NCBI GenBank assembly: GCA_001695595.3
Contig: MBPM02000048.1
Span: forward strand, 124,001 to 188,000
DNA from: Plasmopara viticola
Taxonomy: Eukaryota > Oomycota > Peronosporomycetes > Peronosporales > Peronosporaceae
Reading direction: 5' to 3'
Length of the DNA: 64,000 nt
In this document: piece by piece, positions 11,887 to 23,700 of the stretch
Position numbering within the stretch: the stretch's first letter is position 1
Layout of the letters: the number at the start of each line of letters is the position of its first letter
The notes under the pieces: model-generated
The model's input: only the letters and a program-made list of their open reading frames with translations
What the model was told of the DNA's origin: nothing
Database searches by the model: none
Made by a program: the position numbers and the translations under genes

Positions 11887-14800
11887 TTAAGAAAACTCGG
11901 AGCTTCGCGAATGGGCATTGTCGTGCACGCGCGATGTGGAGCTCGCGAGCTTTTTAGCACTTCCTAAAATATTGTTTAGCACGTCAGAGCTTCTTCTTGT
12001 CGGAGCCCGAGTATGCCGAGTTTGCTGGCTTGACTCGTTCGTCCTAGATCGATAGCTGCTTTTACTTGACGATGCACGGTCACGACGATTGGAATGCAGC
12101 GGCAGGTGGCTAGACTCTGGATGCGGCCGTTTTCCATTCGACCTTGGCGCAGTTGAGTGCATGCGGTCAGCCTTTGAAAAAGGCGAAGGCTCAATTCTTC
12201 TAGAGAATTCCTTTTTAGACATTGCTTGGCTTGTTGGCGGAACAAATGGAGCTCGAGAGGTCCTTCTTTCTTCTCCAATTAAGTGTCGACTTTGATTGGT
12301 ATTGCCACGACGATCAGTTTCATGATATTGATTTTTGGACTGATATGTGCCGTCGCCGATTCGATCGCGATGGACTATAGAAGTACTGGTAGATGAGTGT
12401 GAGAGCTCAGCACTAGACCGACTTTTGTCGACCGATCTTCGAAACAGAGGCTTATCACAATGAGTCTTTTCAACGGAATGTCCTCCACTTCTAAACTCAC
12501 ATTGATCCGTGGCTTCTTTGTGCGAGTTTGAGCTCATCGTCAACGAGCTACTCCGATCTCGACTAATGCCATTTTGACCCATGTTTGTCTTAGTGGGTGC
12601 ACTCGAATCAGGTAAGCGAGGCTTTTTTGATACATCGAGATGTGAAGAAGTGGTCGCAGGTCTTTTGTGGCTTTCAGTAGGATGGTCTAATGCTTGATTA
12701 CTACCCTTTAGATCACGCAGAAGCTCGAGAGATGAGTCAGATGTGACAAATTCTTTGATGCTCTCATTCTTCTTAATTTCAAATGGCTTCTTGTCCTCGT
12801 CTTGAAGCCCAGCCTTATTAGCAGCTGCACAATTAGCAGCCTCGTTCACTTCGTGGATCCCCTCTATTGTTGTTCGATCTTGCTCCTTAGGCTTAGTCAT
12901 ATTTAACTTGATCGGCTTCGTGGATAGAGCAGCCTTTCGCCCTACCTTCTCATGCATCAATTTAAAGTGCTCCGACAAGTCGCGATATCTGTCGCCTTCG
13001 AGCCTCTTCGCTACAGCCGAAAATGGCTCACCCTTTGTCTCGATAATAAGCTTGCGATCACGAGCACTCTTGACCAAAGCAGCCCACGTTTCATCACGCA
13101 CTAAAGTGTTCACATTGCCCACCACATAGAGACAGAACCGTGCACGCGTGATTGCCACATTCAGACGCCGAATGTCACGCAAAAAGCCGATTCCACCGCG
13201 CTTAGACGATCGTACGCATGAAAAAACGATAACATCTTTTTCTCTGCCTTGAAAGCCATCCACCGTATTCACTTCGATTGCAACGCTTGCTGGTATTCTT
13301 GACCGTGTAATTTCTTGACGAAGGACACGCACTTGCTCCTTGTACGGTGATACAAAGCCAATACTCCACTTGTTTTTCCGTACGTCAGCACAACTTTCAA
13401 CCATGTGTTGACACAATCCAATGCAAAATGCTGCCTCCATGCGGTTGTACTTGGACCCGTCCATGTCTTCTTCCTTTGAGTTTTCAAGATCGTACACCAA
13501 AAATGGCTGAAAACTTGCATGTGCGTAGATGCCAGAACATATTTTTTGTACGCGCTCCATTACGCTGGGGCCATCGGTAAGCATGCCTCCGTAAAACGTT
13601 TTTGATGGAAATTCTCGTAGAAAAGGGTGCATTCGATACTGCACGCGAAGCATGGATGGAGCAACGCCACTCTCCGCGATGCGCTCAAACAACGATCGGT
13701 CATACCGTGCTTTCGCTGCAACAACACTTTTCACAGTAGCAGGCAGCTGCTTGGGGTCACCGACGAGGATGACTCGAGCTACTCGCTCACGAATAGGGAC
13801 AAGAGTACTGAGTTCCACTGCCTGGGCTGCTTCATCAATTATGAGGGCGTCAAAGCCATGTTTCAATTCCGACAAATCGCTACTTCCGGCCTTTGATAAT
13901 GTGCAAGCAATAATGCTTGCTTTTGACAAAATCGTCTCAGTCATTTTGGCCCGGATAGCAGTCACTTCATCCCGTAAGCGTCGGATCTTACCCGAGCATT
14001 CCGTTAGCTGCTGATGCAACTTGGCAAGTGCTTTTCGATCCTTCTTTTGTCGATTCTTTCCTTCTGCTTGAATGTGAAAGTCACGAATCTCGCTGCGCAT
14101 TTGACGCTGAATGTCCTGAAGTGTTTGTAATGCCATGGCTTTTGGGTGAATCACCATCTCACGCCGAATGATGTGAGGCAAACAGACAGAATTGACACTT
14201 TCAGACGCATCTTCGCCTGCATTGCCGAGACGAACAATGGAAATGTAATCTTCCAAACAAGCTTCTGGATGCAGGCTTGGTGCTCGGATCTTTGTCACTT
14301 TTCCCAAGCTATCCATTAGCCCATCAGTCACGATTCGCAACACCAGTTCATTGACTGCGCCATTGGACGGAGCGCAAAGGAGAATGTTGTTTGTTCGACT
14401 CGCTGCGTGCTCCGTTGCTGCTCTCGAAATGATACGGCGCCTTGCAACTAGATTCGAGCTCGATTGCTGGGTGCGAGATGCGAGCTTGCTTTCCAATCGA
14501 TCGCGCGAAGACGCCGCACTTTTAAGTGCCTGGATGGATGTTCGGCTTGGACCATTGGAGGAGGAATCCGAGGAGCGGCGAAGAATACTTCCGAGTGCAG
14601 ACGACACTCCTTGCAAAGAAAATGTCGTTGTTGCAGTCCGTGATGATGGGATATGTCCATCAGATTGTTCAACCTTCACTTGACGAGACCGCGCAGCGTC
14701 AAAGTTTGTAAATTCTCCCTTGGGGACGCTACTTTGAGCGGTATGGCTACTCTTCGAGATCACTATCGGCATAGCTGTCGTGGCTGGTAGCCGCAATGAG

Positions 14801-17800
14801 AGTAATCCACTCAAAAGTCCCATGATCGTCTTCGTTTTGCCTGTGCCTGGTGGTCCTTGTAGCAGAGATACACCCACGCTGTAGTTGTTCAACACACTGT
14901 GGATAGACTGCAACTGGGAAGAATTGTACTGAAGTTTAATAGCTTCCCACAGTTCGGATGATAAAAACCGAGGAGGTTGTGTCAAAGCGTCTTTTTCATC
15001 AATAAGATTCGTCCATTTCTCCTTTAAAGTAGCGGAGAGAGCCTTAATTTCCGGATCATCGTGCTTGCGCAGCTTGTTCACAGCTTTCCCTATACTGGTA
15101 GACTAGAGATTACATATTAGTGGCGTAGTACTTCTACTCTCACTCTGCAGTACAGCTCTTACTCTCAAATCTGTTAGCCTCACGTCCATTGCATCCAAGC
15201 GCTTTAAACAAGTTACAACTTTTGCGCAACTTTCCCTCGATTTGTCACCTCGCAGCTCATCTAAAACGGACGTGATCGCAAGTAGCTCGGATTGCGCCGA
15301 CTTAAATGCTTCTGGAGTTAAAATAGCACTTCTCAAGTGTTCGGGAAGCATGTCGACGGACCGAAGAGCAACGTATTCCCGCGCGTACGTGATTAAATTA
15401 CAAAGAGTGGTCACTTTCCATTCCAATTCGGCAATCGCACTAGCTGCCAGCAAATCAGTAGAAAACGAGCGTATGGTTGCGGTGGCACTGTCTAGCTCGC
15501 CATCGTTTAAAAAAAGCACGCTAACAGCCTCTTCTTCTTCGTTTTTCAAGCCTTTTTTCGTCGAGGAAGTTTGTCTCCGTCCCTTTTCCATCTCAGTGAT
15601 CATGATAACACCCAAAAACTCGCGTTTTCCGATAAAATCGCTTTTGTTTTGGTTGCCCACTGCAACTTGTAAATAAACGACGTCACCATTTCGAAACAGC
15701 TTTTCATTATTGTTTTTCCGTGGTCGTCCAAATTTTGACTGAGAGCTTGCAACCACTCCTTCGTCTCTCTGAATAACACTAAAGCTAATACATCGCATCC
15801 CCTCTCGAGGCTTTTCCGACTCATAGCGCAAAAGGTGCCCTCCATTTCCGTGCAAACATTTGCGAAGTCCCTCTTGCACTTCGTTAACGCATTCTTCGAC
15901 TAGCAGGGGTAGAAAAGCCCGGACATAGTCAGCACTTTTCTTGAAGCTTAAGCTAGGCACTTGAAACTCTTTATTTGATCGTTCAGTTTGAAACTCACCA
16001 GACAAAAGGACTGGCATGCCGGTCTGGAGCAGCTGCCGATAAAACGGCAGCAAGGAGCAAACTGCAATAGCCTTTCGCATCGTCTTAATTCGATAAAATA
16101 ATGCCGCAAATTGTAAATCGGTGTCCGTGCCATTTTCTTTTTCCACTGGTGCTGACGCCTCGCCGCTGGCCACTTGCCTAGGGCGTTTTGTTTGGTCAAC
16201 CTTGTTTAAGGCAGGATGCGAGTGTGAGATTTCGTTTATGACACGAGCCATATCAAACGAAGTCTTTGTTCTAGAGAGTTGTTTTGTTACAGCAGGTTCT
16301 CTCTTAAAAGGCAAACGGTACTCTTCTTCTGAGTAAAATAAGTGTTGCTTTTTCCCAGCTGCTTCATTTGATACTTCTTCAAAACCAGAAAGATCCACTA
16401 GCGCTTTGCTTTGGGCTCTAGCGGCCGATTTTCCACTCATTGGTCGAGAAGTAGATTTCAACATACTTGCAGTAGTCTTCCGTTGTGGTGCAAGCTTTAA
16501 CTTTGATCGTGACGTCAAGTTTACAACTTCTTTCACGCTGTTTGGATCTGCTGCGCGCTTTGCAAAAAAACTTGATGTGTGCTCGAGTTGACGAAACTTT
16601 TTGGTCAGACGACCAAAGTCAGTAGAGTGCTTGGACTCAATTGCTGCTGCCTCGCCCTTGATGCTGTCGATCATAGTGAGAATAGTCTCATCGATGCGCG
16701 TATTGCCTTTCAAAAGACATTCCAGCACCAACATCAATAACTCAGCAGCTCGCACATTCTCCGACATTGACCCTCTTGCTATACACTCCACTAATGGACT
16801 GATGAGCCCTGTCACGCGCTTGCTCGACACGCATGGATCTTTAAGCATTGATGCCCAGAATTTCCAAAAGGATAGTCCAAAATCGAGACATCGCACGCGC
16901 GTTGCTTCCGAGATATCGAGTGTAAGTTTTTGGTTCGGGTCAAACAAAGCTGTCAGTAGCGCGATCAAAAAATCGTTGATAAGGCTCGGAAGCTTGAGCA
17001 AGTGGGTAGCTGCGATACCAGTATCCGTTACCTGATGCGACGATGAGCTCAGAGCATTCGCACTCGAAGCTTTCTGAAAGACTTTCTGTAATTCACCACC
17101 TAACATGTCGAAGGCGCGAGACCAGACCAAAATCAGCTTCTTTACAGCTGGCAAGCAAACTGCATGCGAAAATCCATACAGGCGCATTGATTGCAACATG
17201 GAAAGCTGGCCGCGTAAAAAGGCCTCAGGATTTCGATGGACCGAAATGAGGAAAGCTTCCAGTGAAGATGGGACTTGAGTGGGTCGTTTCTTGTCAGCGG
17301 CATAGTTGCCAATCAACCTGTAAGATTATGTTACACGAATTAGTACCGATCTTTGGCCAATGCAAGTTCAGCGTACCTTTTTATATGCTGGTCAACAGAA
17401 CTCGTTGGACTCAAATAGCAAGCACTAATGTGCTGAGAAACCACAGGAAAAGAAAATGGATTAGCTAAGCCCTTACACAATACTTCCTCGCTCATTCGCT
17501 GTAAATAGTGCTGCGTTTGCGCCTCATATTCGAGCAACACCTCTGTAACGGGTTGCAAGCGAGGAGCGCTAATAGTTTGTTCCTTTATACAATTCAGCAG
17601 CTCAGAGATGCCTCCAATTGATTCGAAAAGGGCTCCATGAACCTGAAGCGGAATTGTTGTGACAACATCCCACAGGCATAATTTATGTAGTAAGTCGGTG
17701 ATGATCGGTGGTCCTTTGGTGACAGCTTCGACACATGCCGAGTCTCCGCCATTGAGTGCAACAATACTGGAATATACAACGTCTCGAGCAAGCTGCAAAT

Positions 17801-19860
17801 GTTTGCTCAAGATGAGAGCAGTCGTCTCTGCTGCCAAGTCGACGAGCGACTCGACATTGTTCGGTCTAATAACAATGTTAAACAAATGGTCCATCCATAA
17901 CTTTCCCAGCTGCGTATCGCTGTTAATCACCGCTCCTGTGCCACACGGCCACCAGAAAGCACTCTCTGCGACTGAATAGTCGATAGAAATCGACTGAGGC
18001 AAAGCGCCTTCATCTCGTCCATTCACGCGCTGAGTGTTTAAAACTCCAGGAATTCGGTGCGCGTAGCAATCACTTAAAATGGTAAATGTTGCTCTCGAGA
18101 GTGCAACTATGGCAACTGTGTCAAAGTGTTTTGGCCGGAGATCTTCGACTACCAAAAAGCGCAAAATCTCCCTGCGTGACTTTAAATAAAAATCCAGCTT
18201 TTCGTTGTTGGACTGCATGTAGCAAAGCGATGAGAAACCGAGCAATACAAAAGATATCTAGGGCGTTCGCATACCGTCTGTATCGAGACTTGAGGCGGGC
18301 GCATGGCTACTAGCAGCGGTGGGAAGACTTCAATGAATTGTTTCGTGACAAAAGCACGCCAGGATCCGAGCCGACAATGCTGCATGACCACATCTAGCAC
18401 TTCTTTAGGAGAGTGCACGCAGTGGCTCCAAAAGCGGTGCCCGAGGCAGCGTAGTAGAACCGTAAAGCACTTGGATACCTGCCATAATCGAGAAGCGGAA
18501 TATAAACAAGCGCAAGGTGTCAAACGCTGCATAGATGCGTACCACTAACGTAAGTGTCTGGTCGACTGATGGGTCAGCGTCCTGCAAAAAGTTAAAGACC
18601 AAGTCTGGGATTGTATCAAAGGAGTCGAGCATGGTTTCCAAGCTGTGCACATCCATTTGCTACATCCAACAAAGACGATTGGGTTGGTTACTTTGACCAG
18701 GACTGACGCCATGTACCTGTATAATATGATCGAGCGCAGACCACAACATTTGCTTCGTCGGGGTCTTTACACAATTTGTCGGCTCTAAAAACTACCATGT
18801 TAGACGTAGTAACAGTGTGAGTCATAAAAGCTTACGAGATGAAAGCTACGTGCAATCCTCACATTTTGGAGATTATCTGTTGTTCGTAGATCCAGTGATA
18901 GTACAGGTTTGTTAAAGGCCTCATTTTCCAAAATGTACATCCACTCTTCCATCACATCAAGAAAGTATTTGTCTTCGCCATGGTCTCCGGTAAGTTTAAT
19001 TTGACCAAAATGTGTGACCGTTTCCTGGGCCCATTTCCTAGAACCAGTCAATACTATTCAATGCCAGCTTTGGCAAAAACCGCATTTGAACGCTACGCAC
19101 CTCACGGCAGGATCAGGTGACACTAGCAACTGATACAAACCAGCACAGCCACGAAGACTCTCCATGCTTTGATTCTCTTTTGCATTTGAATATCGACTAG
19201 AGACCCACTACGTTGCAGTTTAACAACCCTCAATGTCTTGCACTCAATCAACACAATACCAATTAAGCGATGACTGACCTTAGACATCACTCGCACAATC
19301 CTAAAGTCTGACAATAGTCGACGTTGAGTGAGCACCTCATACAGTGTGTGTGCAACCAATTCTGACGTCTTTTGGTGTGCACTTGCCAACCCCATGAAGT
19401 TGTTAGTCAGCTGGTGCTGAATTCGGTCCGCGTCTAAGCTTTGCACTTTGATAAAAAAGGCCTGGATCGACTCAGGCGTAAATTCATACTCGAGCTCTAC
19501 GCGCACGCTTGGCATGGACGCGTGGTAAATGTCCACACTGTTGCAAGCAACGTCAGTAATGTATCTACCCACTGCAAGTTGAAAAAATCTTTACCACTGA
19601 CGACAGGTACCGAGCTGTTGTACCATTCGCTTGTAAAAGACACAGATACTCTCGGACGACGGGTACAGCTCCAGTACGCGCATCATGAAGACCATAAGTG
19701 ACGAGTAGTGGCACCACCAATGGTGCATATCCAAGCTGCCCATTAGAAATTGACCTACACGACTGTACAGTCGCTGTTTCAACAGCGCCGTCTGCTTGGT
19801 TTGTTCCTGCTCGCATAGTTGCCGCACTTCCTCCTCGAGCGCATTCGAAAGCAATTCCAT
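11887..19860 (-). CDS. Sen1/senataxin-type SF1 RNA/DNA helicase
   Basis: Ten exons on the minus strand (19860-19611, 19571-19279, 19207-19101, 19037-18836, 18791-18717, 18659-18543, 18478-18275, 18212-17377, 17317-15163, 15102-11887) give about 2,484 aa. The helical N-terminal half resembles the senataxin N-terminal region. A TFIIS-N-like helical segment (RLTDLRSTSIGKAVNKLRKH, created by the last splice) precedes the helicase core. The core shows GPPGTGKTKT (Walker A), LIIDEAAQA (DEAA box), GDPKQLPATV, QYRMHPFLREFPS, NTVDGFQGREKDVIVFS and RRLNVAITRAR. The C-terminal about 350 residues are Ser/Arg/Lys-rich and disordered. Relatives resolve R-loops and terminate RNA polymerase II transcription in the nucleus. 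The first intron, read here as 39 bp, is unusually short and is the least certain junction. The other introns are 45-72 bp. Confidence 0.88.
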
Positions 19861-19947
19861 CGCAACGGTGGCGGTTAGAATAGATTTTCAGCCAATAAGA
19901 GGTATTGGCGCCATCCATAGATTTAGTGTGCGCTCCACTAAATTGGG

Positions 19948-20755
19948 ATGCGGCTGGCACGCAAACATCTTGCGCTCATGCTATTGACGCTGCCGCCGAC
20001 GGTTGTGTCGGCGCTTACGTACTTTGTAGGCGGCTCAAGCGTTGTCACAGCACTATGCGTGGGTATGCTCTCCAGCTTTTCTTTCTGTGATGTCTGGTAT
20101 TTCCTGCGGTTAGGACTCCATGCACTCACGCCTGCGCCTCGCGGGCCTCGTAAACACTTGTTTGCCGTGAGCAAAGTCAAGGGTCGTGTCGGACTTACGG
20201 ATCTCGACCGCAATGGTCATTGCAACAATGCGCGTTTTTTGCGTGAGTGTGCTTTTGGGCGCCGTGATTTGTGGCAGGTATGGAGGATGCACAAAGGGGC
20301 AGAGTTTCACGTGCAAATGAATTAATAGCCGGTGTCCATGCCAGTACAATGGAGTCTGGAAGGTAATTGTCGCGGCAGGTGGCAATCTCGTCGTGGGTTC
20401 GCAAACAGTACGCTACCGGCGTGAGCTGTCTTTTGGACAGGCCTACACGATGCAGACGCGACTCCTTTGCTGGGACAAGCGCGCCTTTTACGTAGAGCAT
20501 CGCTTTGTGACTAAAAGCGTCAAGGGCAACTTTGTAAATGCCATCGTGCTGGTCAAGAACACGGTGCTGGGTCCGCTAAATCCCGCGCAAATCGTCGCTA
20601 AGCTACCTGCACTACAGTCGGATGAAAATAGCAATCCATCTATGCTTGCGGACGTTGTCAATTGGATCGCTAGCAATGAAGCCTCCAGCCAAATGCTTCG
20701 AGCCGAGGATGACGCAACAGTACCAACTTTGGACGCTGGAATTAAACAAAATTAA
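19948..20755 (+). CDS. THEM6-like hot-dog fold acyl-CoA thioesterase, membrane-anchored
   Basis: Exons 19948-20277 and 20345-20755 give 246 aa. The intron (67 bp) uses CAG|GTATGG and an ATGCCAG acceptor and leaves frame open. The N-terminal about 55 residues contain two hydrophobic segments, so the protein is probably anchored in the ER or another membrane. The hot-dog domain carries the family signature DLDRNGHCNNARFLRECAFGRRDLW, in which the first aspartate is followed by GH-NNARFL. It continues with RYRREL, LLCWDKRAFYVEHRFV and a C-terminal helix. THEM6 relatives are putative thioesterases linked to lipid metabolism, and the substrate here is unknown. The gene is head to head with the Sen1-like gene, with 87 bp between start codons and a CCAAT box (about 19,890) in between. 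Confidence 0.82.
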
Positions 20756-23700
20756 TTTAAAGAGCATCTGAACCATAACGCACAAATTAAAAATATCGGT
20801 ACAAAAAGTTTATAGTAGCAAAGTACCAGAAGCGCCATTTTTCTATTTTCGACATTCTCAAGTGCATAGTAGGACTATAGTATCCTACAGCTAGTGGAGC
20901 CAGATTTTCCTGTTACGCAGAAAATGTCAGCACTTTTAAAAAACGAGCTCATTAGCTGCCAAGATACGAGCACAACTCAATTTGGCCATCACTTTTCTTT
21001 TGCTGTCGAATAAACGAACACTTTTCCATTAACAATTCAGCTTGATGTCTTAGATCAACAGCCTTCCTCGCCGGACTCTTTTGTGCTCATCGAAGTACTC
21101 CAGGCTTGATAATAAGAAAGGAAGTGTACCTAGTCGTAAGCCAGTAATTAATGGTGTGCGGTACAGGGCGAGTGATGTCGCAAACATGCTGACTGAAATG
21201 CAATACATAATCGCTCAATTGTCTATTGTTTTTTTTCCACGGGGGGTTTTATGAATAAAGACACATAAAGTGCAATTCACATCTCGAAAACAAGATCTTA
21301 ATTTATAGTGAATCTTGGGGTGCTTCGTATTTCGGATTGGTTTATTGTATAAAGCACGTCAGCGATTTGCTTTCTCGTAGCAATAGCCCCGCAGCACTTG
21401 TCAATCTACATTTCAATCTATTACATCGATCATCTTAAAGTATTTACTTGCCTTAATGTGACAAGATCACACAACACCTCAGCATTATATACGATCTACC
21501 AATGAGCGACCGCTCACTATTTGTGGTATTAAGGGGATCGATGCGCATTCGGATGACTGGGCTAAGGCAATCTGATGGGAATACCGAATATCTGTCTTTT
21601 CGATATGCTCAACTTAATTTTGATAGATTGTCTATCTTGCTAGCTGTAAATTCTCGAGACAGTACCCTTTGCATTTAGCCGGCATAATTACATTTCGAAT
21701 AGGTACCGCTCTTTTTTACCAACTCCCCTGCAAATAGATACAACGATGGATAACTTTCGATGACCATGCTTGGTCGAACCTTGAATTTTCATGATCGAAT
21801 ACTTACATCTTGCTGATCTAACGCTGGATTATCTCTGGTCATTTTTGAATTGTGACTACGTACTTAACCATATCGTACCATGCGAGCTCTTGTATTCAAG
21901 GTCATTAAAAAAGGTATGACATGACCGTAATAATTTATCAAATCGATCATTGAGGCAATTATCTCATGCAGCTGGAATAAGCAGATCATACAGATTTGTT
22001 TTCAAGATAATGATGACTGGGCAAACATAATCTGAGAAGAAAACCAAACAGCAGTCTCGTCTGTGTTCCGATTTCACTAAGGGCTAACAGGCTGTCGTTA
22101 GCCAGTAACAAATTTTCGGGATGACATTTTTTGATTTAAAAAAAAACGTTAAACGCTCTACAATATTTTTGGCCGTCTGTACCTCCTCTTTTATTAACCT
22201 GTTCGAAGCGATTTACAAAATTATTGGTCTACATAGATGCAACTTTGAATGACGCTCAATCGTTCCGCACGATCAATTCGATCGTGCCGAGTCTGTTCAA
22301 TAAATTTATTATCATAGTTTGGTTACATTCATAACTTTTGAGCGCACTAGATTAAGCCCTGCATTTGAACTACAATCTTTTGGTAGTTCTCTAGTTTTCT
22401 CAGCAAGCGATCCGGTGATCATATCAATAGGGCGCCCAGGACCCACCATTCATTGAAGGCTTAAGTTAATCGGGAGCTCGATTACCACAAAAGCTTGTTT
22501 TACGTGACGGTCCTTTTTCCATAAGGTTCTAATTATTCAATAAGAGAGAAGTGGTCACTCTCTTCGCCTTTTTCGCGAACTTTTGGTTAAATTAAGCGAT
22601 GACCACACAGGCAGCAAAAAGCAAATGATCGGGTCATTTTAGACGACCAAGCCACTCCCAGATGGAATGTATCGGCATTCAATGATACTTAAATCAAAGC
22701 CGGCTCCTGTGTTTGCAACTGCACCATCTCCAAAGGCTGCGCTAGCAACATAAACTACGCCTACCACAGAAGCTGCACTTGTGTCGTGAGCAGCGAGCAT
22801 AAAAAAGGCGTTCACTAAGCAACTTTTTAGACAAGAAAAACTCTTTAGTGTAGAATGGGGGCTATGACCCGGTGGACCGCAGACACCTCCAACTTTGGGC
22901 GATAGATATAAAGAGAAATTCCAAGTGCGCTTTCGCAAACGCTCACCTAGATGGTTCCCCTATACTTGTCATATAAATGTCTAGCCATGCGAACGGTCTC
23001 ACCTGCGAACGGTCTCACCAGTAAAGACAGGAGAGTTTGTGACTCCGGGACAAAGACCAGGCTTCAATGCCTGGAGTCTCCGAATCGAAGATTAAGAGGA
23101 AGAGATTTAGGTTAAAGACAAAAATCTTTGGTTCATTCTTTGGCTGGATGTAGTGACCGGACTTAAAAACGAAGTAGACAAGAAGCTGCGTGACTCGCTC
23201 ACTTTTAGCTACTGACGCAAGATCCTGAAAGACGCCTTTTCTTTAAACAACGGGTCCGACGGTATGAGTATTGCCCAGGTGATGCAGACCAGCATTGTAC
23301 GCCTATATGCTTCGTGCGCACCAAGGGCTCTCAGGGAGGACACTTTTTACTTGTTTTTTTAAACAGCACTCGATTAAAACAATTCATCGTTCCGGGCGAC
23401 CTTTAAGTGACTATGCGCGTACTTCTAGCACCGCATCAATCCCGCTTAGAACATTCAAAAGGCGCTTGAAGGGTGGCCTGGGGTCACAGTTTGGTCTTCT
23501 TCTTAGCAGTTTTACCTCCAAGGCTTATCTATAATGCCTTTAGGGTGTTTACAGCTCACAACCGCTCAAATCCACGAGCCAAGATTATGATACGTTCTTT
23601 TGGTAAGTGGGAGACAGCTTCAGTCCGAAATGTTTCGGCACTGGCAATATATCAAGCCACGCTATAGGAGCGTGCATTTCGTGCACACTATGGAGCCCCT

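Noticed and set aside
13347..17249. Numerous plus-strand ORFs across the Sen1 region
   Set aside because: They are antisense shadows of the helicase exons, which carry unambiguous motifs on the minus strand.
22639..22938. 99-codon minus-strand ORF with a small-residue-rich C-terminus, considered as an elicitin-like protein
   Set aside because: The six-cysteine elicitin pattern and signal peptide are absent.
23030..23100. Inverted CCAGGC...GCCTGG segment considered as a tRNA arm
   Set aside because: No acceptor stem, anticodon loop or T-arm consensus could be assembled around it. It reads better as a decayed retroelement fragment.
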